Positions 8,109 to 15,997 of a DNA stretch of 64,000 nt are shown here, piece by piece. The DNA comes from Prosthecobacter dejongeii (lineage in GTDB: Bacteria; Verrucomicrobiota; Verrucomicrobiia; Verrucomicrobiales; Verrucomicrobiaceae), in the NCBI RefSeq assembly GCF_014203045.1, contig NZ_JACHIF010000009.1, positions 186,001 through 250,000 on the forward strand, written 5' to 3'. Under the pieces are notes generated by a model. It searched no databases. It saw only the letters and a list, made by a program, of their open reading frames with translations, and was not told the origin of the DNA. Each line of letters begins with the position of its first letter. Position 1 is the stretch's first letter. The translations under genes and the position numbers were made by a program.

Positions 8109-9499
8109 TCCTTCGAAAGCAACTTTGAAGCCGCCTCATTTCCCTCGATCTTTTCCGTCTGTGGATTCCATTTCAGTCCGGCGCTCTCGGTGCGCAAAGC
8201 GATATTGGCGAGGTGCGATACCGTGATGCTGCGATGACCGATCTCGACGGGTGTGGCCGTGGGTTTACCGTCGTAGATGCAGCTCAGGAAATTGTCCGTG
8301 TGGTCTTTGCTTTCATAAAGATGGATTTCATCCGCGCCGATCTTCTCACGGAGGATGGCTGGATCGCTGGCAGTGATTTTCCCACGATTCACATAGATCC
8401 ACTTACCCGCATCGCCCTCGAACATCACGCCGACGTGATCGAAGGCTTTTTTGCCCGCTGGTATTTTCATGGCCGCTTCCACTTCCGGCATCAGCTTATG
8501 ATCCGGGCTAGCCACCTTCATGATGACACCATTTTCATAAACGCACTCAAAGGAAAAGGCGGTGGCGGTATTATAAAGCGCATCTTTGTTCAAGGTGCCT
8601 GAGACGGCGCGAAGCTCGACGGGGCCGGTGTGCTCCGTGCCCATGCCCCACTGTGCGATGTCTATGTGGTGAGCGCCAAAGTCTGTGATCATACCGCCAC
8701 TGAAATTGAAATTGTGGCGCCAGTTGAGTGGCAACAAAGCTGGACGGTAATCCATCTGCTCTGCAGGACCCAGCCAGAGTTCGTAATTAAAATCAGCCGG
8801 GAGCGGAGCCACCTCGGTTTTGTCGGCCATGCCATTCCAGTTGGAATGACCACCGGGCAACCCCACGCGGACGTGTTTGAGTTTGCCGATCCGGCCATTG
8901 CGGACCATTTCGCAAGCCATGCGGAAATAGATATCGCTGCGCTGTTGGCTGCCGGTCTGCCAGGTCACTCCCGCCTTGGCCACTTCATCTGCCATGAGGC
9001 GACCTTCGCCAATGTTTAGCGCGAGAGGTTTCTGGCCATAGATGTGTTTCCCTTTGCGGGCCGCATACACGGCCATGTAGGCGTGCCAATGATCCGGCGT
9101 GGAGACCTGGACGGCGTCCAGATCTTCCTGCTCCATCATTTCACGAAAGTCTTCATAGGCGGTGCAGGTCTTGACATTTTTGTTTGCCGCCTGGGAATAG
9201 TGCTGGTCAATGATCTTGCGACCCGCCTCGCGCCCACCAGTTTCTTTGCCATCGTAGCCGTAGTGGCCATACTCCTTCATGGGATCCGCCACGGCGATGA
9301 CCTGGCACTTTTCGTTGTTTAAAAACGAAGGGGTCCAATCTCCGGCGATGGTCCCCCAACCGATGCAGCCGACAGTGATACGCTCCGAGGGGGCAGGACG
9401 TCCTGATTTACCGAAGACACTGCTCGGAACAATGGTGGGAAAACCGATGGCAGCAGCACTGCTAGCCAAGAAATGACGACGAGAAAAACGTAGGGGCAT
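8084..9499 (-). CDS. Tat-exported Gfo/Idh/MocA oxidoreductase
   Basis: 471 residues. The N-terminus carries a twin-arginine signal (SRRHFLASSAAAIGFP). A Rossmann domain begins at ITVGCIGWGTIAGDW, and the catalytic face has GAHHIDIAQWGMG. The usual Glu-Lys-Pro motif is Gln-Lys-Pro here (KHIYGQKPLAL). The family oxidises or reduces sugars with a tightly held NAD(P). Export suggests a periplasmic role on glycans, perhaps producing 3-keto sugars for DUF1080 enzymes (inference). The gene overlaps the next one downstream. Confidence 0.9.
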   Translation of the reverse strand: MPLRFSRRHFLASSAAAIGFPTIVPSSVFGKSGRPAPSERITVGCIGWGTIAGDWTPSFLNNEKCQVIAVADPMKEYGHYGYDGKETGGREAGRKIIDQHYSQAANKNVKTCTAYEDFREMMEQEDLDAVQVSTPDHWHAYMAVYAARKGKHIYGQKPLALNIGEGRLMADEVAKAGVTWQTGSQQRSDIYFRMACEMVRNGRIGKLKHVRVGLPGGHSNWNGMADKTEVAPLPADFNYELWLGPAEQMDYRPALLPLNWRHNFNFSGGMITDFGAHHIDIAQWGMGTEHTGPVELRAVSGTLNKDALYNTATAFSFECVYENGVIMKVASPDHKLMPEVEAAMKIPAGKKAFDHVGVMFEGDAGKWIYVNRGKITASDPAILREKIGADEIHLYESKDHTDNFLSCIYDGKPTATPVEIGHRSITVSHLANIALRTESAGLKWNPQTEKIEGNEAASKLLSKEWRKPWIL

Positions 9500-9596
9500 G
9501 AAGTCAGTCTAATGGAAATGCCCCCTTAGCAGCAACCCTGAAGTCATGAGCGGCCAAGAAATCATCTCGCGCTAGATCATACCTCAGAAAAGCGGC

Positions 9597-9908
9597 TCAG
9601 AGATTCGGCGCTTCCCGGCAGATGGCCTTCAAATAATCAAAGCTGAAAAGCCCCGTGTTATGCCCGTCAGAAAAGTCAAACTGCACGGCGTAACCGCCAA
9701 TGACACGCCAGCCACGCACCGTGACGCCGGGGAAATGCTTTTGGTCTGTGCCGCCATATTTACGCCCTAGAAGATCCCGCTCGCCCGTGTTTTCGGCACT
9801 GGGAGACCAGGCGCGAAGGCGCTCACAGGGAATGTAGTCTTCGGACTTGTCGGACCAACGGATGGCTAATTCAGAGCCAATGATTTCAAGATGTTCGGGG
9901 ATGAGCAT
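9597..9908 (-). CDS. DUF971 domain protein
   Basis: 103 residues covering one DUF971 domain, the small zinc- or iron-associated domain seen at the N-terminus of gamma-butyrobetaine hydroxylase and in Mrp/ApbC relatives. Typical parts are LAIRWSDKSEDYIPCERLR at the start and FSDGHNTGLFSFDYL near the end, with GWRVIGGYAVQFDF before it. It lies just behind the ribosomal cluster but after its terminator; the start codon is only about 24 bases past the T run, so expression may need read-through. The cellular role is not established. Confidence 0.82.
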   Translation of the reverse strand: MLIPEHLEIIGSELAIRWSDKSEDYIPCERLRAWSPSAENTGERDLLGRKYGGTDQKHFPGVTVRGWRVIGGYAVQFDFSDGHNTGLFSFDYLKAICREAPNL

Positions 9909-9931
9909 GGATGGGATCGGGAGTGATTACG

Positions 9932-9959
9932 AAAAAGGGACACCTCGCGGTGTCCCTTT
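9932..9959 (-). terminator. Intrinsic terminator after rpsD
   Basis: Stem arms 9937-9944 and 9949-9956 (GGGACACC, loop TCGC), extended by AAA/TTT. Read on the minus strand it ends in five T (9936-9932). It ends the ribosomal cluster just before the DUF971 gene. Confidence 0.85.
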
Positions 9960-9987
9960 CGGAAAGGCTGTCTGTGAAACTTCCGGA

Positions 9988-10599
9988 TTAACGGGAGTAG
10001 AGTTCCACCACGAGCTGCTCATTGGCAATCGGGTTGATCTCGTCACGGATCGGGGCGCGGTTAAACACACCAGACATCTTGTCGCGATCCACAGTCACCC
10101 AATCTGGAGAAGGGTTACCGAGGGTCATTTCCAAGAAACGGCCGACCAATTGCTGGGAGCGAGGGCTGTTCTTAGCGGCGATGACGTCACCAGGCTTGAC
10201 CTGATAGCTAGCGATGTTGACGATCTTACCGTTGACGGTGATGTGGCGGTGACTGACGAGCTGGCGGGAAGCGAAACGAGTGTTCGCGAATCCGAAGCGA
10301 TAAACCACGTTGTCGAGACGGGACTCGAGCATCTGAAGCAGGTTTTCACCCGTCACGCCCTTACGGCGCTGAGCTTCAGCGAAGGTAAGGCGGAACTGCT
10401 TTTCAAGCACGCCATACTGGAAACGCAGCTTCTGTTTTTCGATCAGAGCGACCGCGTAATCAGAGTTTTTGCGGCGGGAATTCTTAACACCGTGCTGCCC
10501 AGGTGGGAAGTTGCGGGTTTCAAGAGACTTGGAAGGACCGAAAAGCGCGACGCCAAAACGACGGGCGATCTTTTCGCGGGGACCTGTGTAACGTGCCAT
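9988..10599 (-). CDS. rpsD: 30S ribosomal protein S4
   Basis: 203 residues, usual length. It begins MARYTGPREKIARRFG and contains NFPPGQHG, the S4 RNA-binding region (RLDNVVYRFGFANTRFASR, HITVNGKIVNIASY) and the usual C-terminal ELYSR. S4 binds 16S rRNA early in 30S assembly. It follows rpsK by 27 bases. In most bacteria rpoA and rplQ come next; here a terminator follows instead. Confidence 0.97.
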   Translation of the reverse strand: MARYTGPREKIARRFGVALFGPSKSLETRNFPPGQHGVKNSRRKNSDYAVALIEKQKLRFQYGVLEKQFRLTFAEAQRRKGVTGENLLQMLESRLDNVVYRFGFANTRFASRQLVSHRHITVNGKIVNIASYQVKPGDVIAAKNSPRSQQLVGRFLEMTLGNPSPDWVTVDRDKMSGVFNRAPIRDEINPIANEQLVVELYSR

Positions 10600-10626
10600 A
10601 CGAGTAAAATGCGGAGAGAAACGAGA

Positions 10627-11190
10627 TTAGACGCGGCGAGCCTTCGGTGGGCGGCAGCCGTTGTGAGGGATCGGGGTAGCGTCCTTGATCACGGTGACTT
10701 CGATGCCCATGGCCTGAACGGCACGGACAGCAGACTCACGGCCAGAACCTGGGCCACGAAGACGAACTTCAACTTCGCGAAGACCGTGACCCATGGCTTG
10801 ACGGCAAGCGTCTTGAGCAACGACCTGGGCTGCGTATGCAGTGCCTTTACGGGAACCGCGGAAACCCATCTTTCCAGAGGTGGACCAACCAATCAGGTTA
10901 CCCACGCGATCCGTGATGGAAACCATCGTGTTATTAAAGCTGGAGCGGACGTGAACGATACCGGAGTGAACGTTCTTGGAACCCTTGGCCTTGATGACCT
11001 TGGCGGTTTCAGTGCCGTCGCCGCCACCGATTTCAAGCCAGACGCTCTGGGAAACGGCGCGGTCGCCGCTGGTTGGCGCTTTGTCAGCGGCCGGTGCACC
11101 GGGGGCTGCAGGCGCTGGGGCCGGAGCTGGAGCGGCTTCTGGGGCGGCAGCTTCAGGAGCCACTGCCGGAGTTGTTGTTTCTTCTGCCAT
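10627..11190 (-). CDS. rpsK: 30S ribosomal protein S11 with N-terminal extension
   Basis: 187 residues against about 130 in most bacteria. The S11 core starts near residue 68 ([20 protein letters not shown]) and ends [14 protein letters not shown] as usual. Ahead of it lie about 45 residues very rich in Ala, Pro and Glu, then [14 protein letters not shown]. The start is ATG 11190; the frame, low-complexity composition and spacing to rpsM support translation of the extension. S11 forms part of the 30S platform near the mRNA exit. The extension could reach toward solvent or the anti-Shine-Dalgarno region (inference). Confidence 0.95.
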   Translation of the reverse strand: MAEETTTPAVAPEAAAPEAAPAPAPAPAAPGAPAADKAPTSGDRAVSQSVWLEIGGGDGTETAKVIKAKGSKNVHSGIVHVRSSFNNTMVSITDRVGNLIGWSTSGKMGFRGSRKGTAYAAQVVAQDACRQAMGHGLREVEVRLRGPGSGRESAVRAVQAMGIEVTVIKDATPIPHNGCRPPKARRV

Positions 11191-11225
11191 AATACGAAAG
11201 GATAGGAGCCTGGGTTGTTACCTGA

Positions 11226-11609
11226 TTACTTCTTACCAGGCTTGCTCTGCGCGCCGACGGTCTTACGAGGACCTTTGCGAGTGCGGGAGTTGGTGTGAGT
11301 GCGCTGACCGCGAACTGGCAGGCCACGGCGGTGGCGAGTGGCGCGATAGCAGTTGATGCCAAGGATGCGCTTCATGTGCATACCCTGCTCACGACGAAGG
11401 TCACCTTCATACACGATGCCCATGCCCTGGATCACCTGAGTGACGAGTGCAATCTGGTCATCCGTAAGCTCTCCAGCGCGGACGTTAGGATCAATGTTGC
11501 TAGCGGCAAGAATTTTGCGGCTCAGGGGAAGACCGATGCCATAAATGTAAGGCAGGGAATATTCGATCTTCTTTTCGTTTGGGATTTCGACTCCAAGTAG
11601 GCGTGCCAT
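11226..11609 (-). CDS. rpsM: 30S ribosomal protein S13
   Basis: 127 residues from ATG 11609 (MARLLGVEIPNEKKIEYSL). The reading frame continues upstream to 11825 but would overlap rpmJ, so that extension is rejected. Family marks are the helix-two-turn-helix YIYGIGLPLSRKI and the C-terminal LPVRGQRTHTNSRTRKGP. S13 sits in the 30S head and contacts the 50S subunit and P-site tRNA. It is 35 bases from both rpmJ and rpsK. Confidence 0.97.
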   Translation of the reverse strand: MARLLGVEIPNEKKIEYSLPYIYGIGLPLSRKILAASNIDPNVRAGELTDDQIALVTQVIQGMGIVYEGDLRREQGMHMKRILGINCYRATRHRRGLPVRGQRTHTNSRTRKGPRKTVGAQSKPGKK

Positions 11610-11644
11610 AATCAGTAAGTTGCTATGAATGAATGTGCCTGGAA

Positions 11645-11758
11645 TTAACCCTGACGCTGCTTGTGGCGTGGGTTTTTGCAGACGACGCGGACCACGCCTT
11701 TGCGGCGAATGACGCGGCAGAGTTCGCAGAGAGGTTTGACGGATGTACGGACACGCAT
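11645..11758 (-). CDS. rpmJ: 50S ribosomal protein L36
   Basis: A 37-residue protein beginning [16 protein letters not shown] and ending NPRHKQRQG. It keeps the zinc ligands Cys-x2-Cys, a later Cys and His, so it is the zinc-binding form. It is the first gene of the cluster rpmJ-rpsM-rpsK-rpsD, the same order as in most bacteria. No strong promoter could be placed upstream. Confidence 0.95.
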   Translation of the reverse strand: MRVRTSVKPLCELCRVIRRKGVVRVVCKNPRHKQRQG

Positions 11759-11864
11759 AAGAGGTCAGCGCCCAGTTAGCGGGCGGGGGAGTCGAAAGTC
11801 CTACCACACCAGAATCGCTACGCAACCCCGTTTTTCACATCTTCAGACTTTTTCACTTGCAGGG

Positions 11865-11893
11865 CTGACAAAAATTTTTCGGAAAGTTTAACT
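11865..11893 (+). promoter_or_regulatory. Candidate promoter of the glycine-zipper gene
   Basis: CTGACA (11865-11870), a 17-base spacer, and TTAACT (11888-11893), in an AT-rich stretch. The start codon follows at 11950. The -10 is a poor match. Confidence 0.3.
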
Positions 11894-11949
11894 ATTTTTT
11901 GGTGAACAAGTGATAGCCTCGTCTCGACTAACCAGTCACTTACCCAAGT

Positions 11950-12267
11950 ATGAAAACATCAGCACTCTCATTCCTTGCCGCTCTCAGCCTGGTTTCCTGC
12001 GCCACGGGACCCAATGCCCAAACCGGCACAGTCATCGGCGCACTCGGCGGCGCGGCAGCCGGCGGCATCATCGGTAACCAGAGTGGTCGCGGCCTGGAAG
12101 GCGCTGCCATCGGTGCCGGTCTCGGTGCCCTGGGCGGCAACGCCATCGGCAACGCGCAGGATCAGCGCAACCAACAATACTACCAAAACCAGCAGTATAA
12201 CAATCAATACCGTCGCCCCACGGGCTACTATCCGAACGGTCAGCCTTATTATGGCAACCCGTATTGA
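11950..12267 (+). CDS. Glycine-zipper lipoprotein
   Basis: 105 residues. A lipoprotein signal ends in LSLVSC. Residues about 27-70 hold glycine-zipper repeats (GALGGAAAGGIIGNQSG, GAAIGAGLGALGGNAIG), as in SlyB/OsmB-like outer-membrane lipoproteins. The tail from about residue 72 is rich in Gln, Asn and Tyr (QQYYQNQQYNNQY) and looks disordered. It is a single-gene unit with its own terminator. Function unknown; envelope stabilisation is the usual guess. Confidence 0.85.
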   Translation: MKTSALSFLAALSLVSCATGPNAQTGTVIGALGGAAAGGIIGNQSGRGLEGAAIGAGLGALGGNAIGNAQDQRNQQYYQNQQYNNQYRRPTGYYPNGQPYYGNPY

Positions 12268-12296
12268 TCTTTTAACGAGAGCCTAGGCCTCTACCC

Positions 12297-12330
12297 AAAC
12301 GCAGTCGGAATTTACCGACTGCGTTTTTTT
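12297..12330 (+). terminator. Intrinsic terminator after the glycine-zipper gene
   Basis: A perfect 12-bp stem (12297-12308 with 12315-12326, 6-base loop) ends in a run of seven T (12324-12330). Confidence 0.9.
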
Positions 12331-12378
12331 GTTTCTTGTGCTCCCTGGGAAAGGCGGCGTCAGTACTGCTCTTGCTTT

Positions 12379-12882
12379 ATGATTTCCCAGCTTAGCTCCG
12401 CCGCCCATTTCGTCCGCAACAATGACTGGCGCACCATTTTGGCGCAGGTGAACTCCCGAGATGCGCACCCACTGCTCCAATTCATCAAATATGGGATCTG
12501 CGGGCTGGGGGCCTTTATCACGCACCAGGTCATCTGGGTAGCTTTATCGTTCTGGGCTTTTCCTTCCATTGACTCCTCCATCCCAGATGAAACCCGTGCC
12601 CTCAACAGCACGATCAGCAACTCCATCGCGGTTCTCTTCAGCACTGCCGTCGCTTACGTCACCAATATTCTGTGGGTCTTCAAATCTGGGCGTCATAGCC
12701 GGGCGGTAGAAATCGCCAGCTTTTTTGGTATCGGCGTGATCAGCTTTGGAGGCGGCTTGCTGGCAGGGCCCTGGTTAATCAAGATGTTTGGTCTCAATAC
12801 CCTGGTGGCGCAGCTCAGCATGGCCGTTACCTCCGTGCTGATCAATTTTGTCTGCCGGAAGTTTTTTATCTTCAAGCATTGA
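12379..12882 (+). CDS. GtrA-like membrane protein
   Basis: 167 residues with four predicted membrane helices: FIKYGICGLGAFITHQVIWVA region, SIAVLFSTAVAYVTNILWVF, ASFFGIGVISFGGGLL, and LSMAVTSVLINFVCRKFFIF. The closing NFVCRKFFIFK is typical of GtrA/DPMS-like proteins, which help move lipid-linked sugars across the inner membrane or take part in cell-wall glycosylation. The last 11 bases overlap the convergent DegT aminotransferase gene, so the two may both serve surface polysaccharide synthesis (inference). Confidence 0.82.
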   Translation: MISQLSSAAHFVRNNDWRTILAQVNSRDAHPLLQFIKYGICGLGAFITHQVIWVALSFWAFPSIDSSIPDETRALNSTISNSIAVLFSTAVAYVTNILWVFKSGRHSRAVEIASFFGIGVISFGGGLLAGPWLIKMFGLNTLVAQLSMAVTSVLINFVCRKFFIFKH

Positions 12883-14062
12883 GCCATCCGGCAATGGCCG
12901 CGATGACCTCAAGTCGTTGAGCTTCCGAGAGTTCACCATAGATCGGTAGGCTGATGACCTCCTGCGCCATGCGGTGAGAGACCTCACAGCCCAACCGAGA
13001 AGCCTCAGGCAGATGGGCAAAACAAGGCTGCTGATCCAGCGTGAGCGGGTAATAGATCTCACAGCCGATGCCGGCTTTTTGCAGAGCATCACGGAAGGCA
13101 TCCCGCTGACCATCCAGCACACGCACGGTGTATTGATTCCAAATGTGGGTGTTGTGATCATAGGCCACGGGCAGCACCAGACGTGCCCCCTGCCCTGCTA
13201 GCCAGGCATCTTGGGCGCTCACACATTTGCAGTGTGAAACATCCGCCTGGACCACACCGGGCAGCTTCAAAAGAGCTTCGGTGTAATGAGCCGCGTTGGC
13301 TTGGCGTTGGGCCGTGTATTCGGCATAACGCTTCACTTTCACGCTCAGGAGAGCACACTGCACGGTGTCCATGCGGAAGTTGCCACCGATGTAGTGATGG
13401 TAGTATTTGGGCTTGGAACCATGCACTCGCAGCACCCGCGCAAACTCGGCGAGGTTGTCGTCATTAGTCACTAGCATACCACCGTCACCAAAGCCACCGA
13501 GATTCTTGCTGGGGAAGAAACTGTAGGTGCCAAAGTCTCCCATGGCCCCGCAGGCACGGCCTTTATAAAGAGAGCCAATGGCCTGAGCCCCATCTTCGAT
13601 AACACGCAGCCCTTTTTCTTCGGCTAAGGCGAGAAGCGGGTCCATATCGGCACTCTGTCCAAAAAGGTGAACGGGAATGATGGCCTTCGTGCGGGGCGTG
13701 ATCTTGGCTCGCGCATCATTCACATCCATGTTGAAGCAGATGGGGCAAATATCTGTAAAGACAGGAATGGCGCCCAGACGAGAGACCGCTCCTGCTGTGG
13801 CAAAGAAAGTGAAAGCTGGGCAAAGAACTTCATCCCCAGGCTGAATGTCCAGCGCCATGAGGGCTAGTAAGAGTGCATCTGTGCCGGAAGAAACGGCGAG
13901 GGCATGCTTCACACCCACCATTTCAGCGATCTCATTTTCCAGCACTTCCATCTCTGGCCCCATGATGAAACGGCCATGCTGAAGAACACGCGCGAAGGCG
14001 GCCTGGAGTTCAGATTCGAGTGGATGATTCTGGGCGTTGACGTCGAGAAGTGGGACGGACAT
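12872..14062 (-). CDS. DegT/DnrJ/EryC1/StrS aminotransferase
   Basis: 396 residues from ATG 14062 (MSVPLLDVNAQN). PLP fold type I: VSSGTDALLLALMALDIQPG, the VIEDGAQAIGSLYKG region with the cofactor-binding Asp, and PLP-Lys186 in SFFPSKNLGGFGDGG. The family transfers an amino group from glutamate to keto-sugars for lipopolysaccharide, capsule or glycoprotein sugars. No sugar-nucleotide partner genes are adjacent. The frame remains open to 14119, but the family start is the later ATG. Confidence 0.93.
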   Translation of the reverse strand: MSVPLLDVNAQNHPLESELQAAFARVLQHGRFIMGPEMEVLENEIAEMVGVKHALAVSSGTDALLLALMALDIQPGDEVLCPAFTFFATAGAVSRLGAIPVFTDICPICFNMDVNDARAKITPRTKAIIPVHLFGQSADMDPLLALAEEKGLRVIEDGAQAIGSLYKGRACGAMGDFGTYSFFPSKNLGGFGDGGMLVTNDDNLAEFARVLRVHGSKPKYYHHYIGGNFRMDTVQCALLSVKVKRYAEYTAQRQANAAHYTEALLKLPGVVQADVSHCKCVSAQDAWLAGQGARLVLPVAYDHNTHIWNQYTVRVLDGQRDAFRDALQKAGIGCEIYYPLTLDQQPCFAHLPEASRLGCEVSHRMAQEVISLPIYGELSEAQRLEVIAAIAGWLNA

Positions 14063-14249
14063 GGAGGCTAGAAACTCAGAGGGCAAGACGCAGTGGTCAA
14101 GGATCAAGACAAGCTCCAAGATGGGAAATCGAGGCTGATGCGAGAAAATTCATCCTTCAAAATTCCAACCGAGGGCTCATGAAAAAGCGCAAAAAATAAG
14201 TTCCTTTGCATCTTTGAATGCTCAAGCGTTGCCTGCGCCCCTTTCCCAA

Positions 14250-14336
14250 CCGCAGAGCGGCGTCCGTATCCTTGCCGCACCTTTCAAGGCGCGCCCCCCG
14301 GCCATGTCATCTCTCATGGCGTCGCAGAGCGACGCC
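14250..14336. repeat. Two short REP-like palindromes
   Basis: CCGC-AGA-GCGG at 14250-14260 and GGCGTCGC-AGA-GCGACGCC at 14318-14336 share the AGA loop and similar flanks (GCGTCCG and CGCCCG on the right). They resemble repeated extragenic palindromes. Confidence 0.5.
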
Positions 14337-14440
14337 CGAAATACACTGGCAAGAGTGCCCACCGCACTCCCGGCGGTTCCTCCCGCCCGTCCACGCTACG
14401 CGAAATGAGATCGCATCTCCCAAGCCCCGCTGCACATAAC

Positions 14441-14470
14441 AAAACGCCTGTCCAGAACCTCCGAACAGGC
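14441..14470 (-). terminator. Terminator with no visible gene
   Basis: Arms CGCCTGT (14445-14451) and ACAGGCG (14465-14471) with a 13-base loop; on the minus strand a T run follows (A run 14441-14444). No minus-strand gene lies just upstream, which is the main reason to suspect an RNA gene here. Confidence 0.5.
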
Positions 14471-14471
14471 G

Positions 14472-14725
14472 CACCCAGCAATGGAATCTTAGCCTAGCCG
14501 GGCGGTGGAGTGAGGAACGATCGGAACCCCTGGACCGCGAGACACATGTCGCCAAACCAGAGACGCGCCCTGAAGGGGCACAAGAAAGGACCCCAGCCGA
14601 GCCGGAGCCCATGCACGTTTTGACTGTTGGCGGGGGCTTTTCGCGCTCCTCCAGAGCGCATCACGATTCGATCATCGTGCGGCCTACCCTGTCCCCGCAT
14701 CGAACTCGCTTCGTTCTTTTCACCC
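14472..14725 (-). ncRNA. Possible small RNA of unknown class
   Basis: The minus strand upstream of the orphan terminator has no credible coding frame but contains local stems (for example CTCTGG with CCAGGG around a GCGACATGTGTCTCGC hairpin, near 14528-14562). I compared it by eye with 6S RNA, tmRNA, RNase P RNA and SRP RNA and found no clear match. The 5' boundary is a guess. Confidence 0.22.
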
Positions 14726-14832
14726 GGAGCTAATATTCGTTCGAGCACAAGGGTTACATTTTCTCCCGATGAGATACCCTCTCCATTTCGCCATGGACAG
14801 TCGGCAGTCGATGCCCCTAAAACAGGCGATTT

Positions 14833-15801
14833 ATGATCGAGAAATACAACTTCCATGTGTTTGCAGGCAGCGGCAACGCTTTGACCCGAGAGGTGTCGCC
14901 GGAGGCCTTTGCGCGGATCAGGCAGGGCATCCCAGACCTGATCCCGCAAGGGGCGACCTATCTGCCGATGCCTCCCACAACGGCGGATGATCCCCGGGTC
15001 CTGCGAGTGCTGGAGGCCCTCCAGCAAGCCGGGTATGACCTCACCGATCGTGAGCCTTTGCAAAAGGCCGGCATCCACATCCGGAGGACGCGCGAGTATC
15101 AGCCCGCCGACCTGATTAACCAAGAGTATGTCCAGCCCTACCAGCACGTTTATGTGGGCGAACCGCTTTATCCACCGACCTACGATGACGCGGGCGTGCC
15201 GCATCTGAAGGCACCCATCACTCCGAAGAGCCGTGAATGTGGCACGCTCTCCACCACGTCTGCGATGCTGGTGCGCGGAAAGGTGAAGGCGGCACTGGAA
15301 AAGTCGGGCCTCAAAGGCCTGCGCCTGACCCGCCCGGTGGTGACGGGGAAAAAGCCAGTGCCGGAGAGTGAAATGGCCTGGGTGGTGTGGAGTCACATGA
15401 CCCTGCCGCCGATGCTGAACCTGTGCATGAGCGGTCGCGACCTCTACCGCTATGATCCCGCCACGGCGCGGCCCCAGGAGTGCCTGCCGTATCAGGGATT
15501 CCTCAGCCCGGCGGAGTTGCACTACCGGCGCAGCGACATGCTGGCGGCAGGGGCACCGGATGTAGGGATCACCTTGGAGAAACTGGGCGGCGGCTCCACC
15601 ATGCACCGCATCCTCTTTAGCCGCCGCTGCGTGACCTTCTTCCGCGATGAACTGGGCATCTCCCTGGATGGGCAGCCGGTGCATATCTTGGACGGCTCAA
15701 ACCCGCCCCTACCCTGGGTAGGCGCATTACCAGATCCCCAGGACCCGCGCAACCAGCGCCCTGCCTGGCTGCAGGCGATGGTCTACGGAATCACGGATTG
15801 A
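14833..15801 (+). CDS. Hypothetical protein, unrecognised
   Basis: 322 residues with no signal peptide, membrane helix or motif that I know. It has a regular globular composition with many Pro and Tyr residues: an N-terminal part (MIEKYNFHVFAGSGNAL), a central RRTREYQPADLINQEYVQPY, a basic segment around KVKAALEKSGLKGLRLTRP, and the end NQRPAWLQAMVYGITD. It stands alone: the neighbours are on the other strand and a long non-coding region precedes it. A weak AGGCG lies before the ATG. It may be cargo or an immunity-like protein, but nothing in the sequence proves this. Confidence 0.75.
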   Translation: MIEKYNFHVFAGSGNALTREVSPEAFARIRQGIPDLIPQGATYLPMPPTTADDPRVLRVLEALQQAGYDLTDREPLQKAGIHIRRTREYQPADLINQEYVQPYQHVYVGEPLYPPTYDDAGVPHLKAPITPKSRECGTLSTTSAMLVRGKVKAALEKSGLKGLRLTRPVVTGKKPVPESEMAWVVWSHMTLPPMLNLCMSGRDLYRYDPATARPQECLPYQGFLSPAELHYRRSDMLAAGAPDVGITLEKLGGGSTMHRILFSRRCVTFFRDELGISLDGQPVHILDGSNPPLPWVGALPDPQDPRNQRPAWLQAMVYGITD

Positions 15802-15809
15802 ACGGAGAG

Positions 15810-15960
15810 TTCAAAAACCACGGATGAGTCGGATAACATGGATGGTATCTCTTTGCTCCGATAAATCTTCTCTAGAGGATATTAAATAATACTACAACCA
15901 ATCCGATTGGTCGCTGAAGACAACGAGAGAGGAGCGTGGGCACTCCTCCCATTGCGCTTC
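15810..15960. repeat. Degenerate ACCACGGA repeat and AT-rich hairpins
   Basis: ACCACGGATGAGTCGG then ATAACATGGATGG at about 15817-15845 resembles one arm of the palindromic repeats at 41754 and 42611. Further on are ACCAAT-CCG-ATTGGT (about 15897-15911) and GAGGAG/CTCCTC arms (about 15931-15950). The last may act as a weak terminator for the peroxidase gene. Confidence 0.35.
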
Positions 15961-15997
15961 ATCAATAAGCTGCAAAATAATTTAAAAATGCTCTAAA

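Larger units (their letters stand above)
14063..14832. other. 770-base intergenic region with small palindromes
   Basis: No convincing gene. It holds two related short hairpins around AGA loops (14250-14260, 14318-14336), a small GAGAT/ATCTC stem near 14407-14419, and a minus-strand terminator (14441-14470). Open frames here have odd composition and no family marks. The stretch 14470-14725 on the minus strand could be a small RNA. Confidence 0.6.

Noticed and set aside
11610..11825. N-terminal extension of S13
   Set aside because: It overlaps rpmJ, which has all L36 marks, and S13 homology begins at MARLLG.
14440..14760. 6S RNA, tmRNA, RNase P or SRP RNA
   Set aside because: By eye I found none of the conserved cores: no tmRNA ends, no RNase P GAGGAAAGTCC-type segment, no SRP loop. 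6S RNA could not be shown.
14307..15684. Minus-strand frames across 14307-14612 and 14494-15684
   Set aside because: The first runs through the terminator and has odd composition; the second is mostly antisense to the 322-residue gene at 14833.
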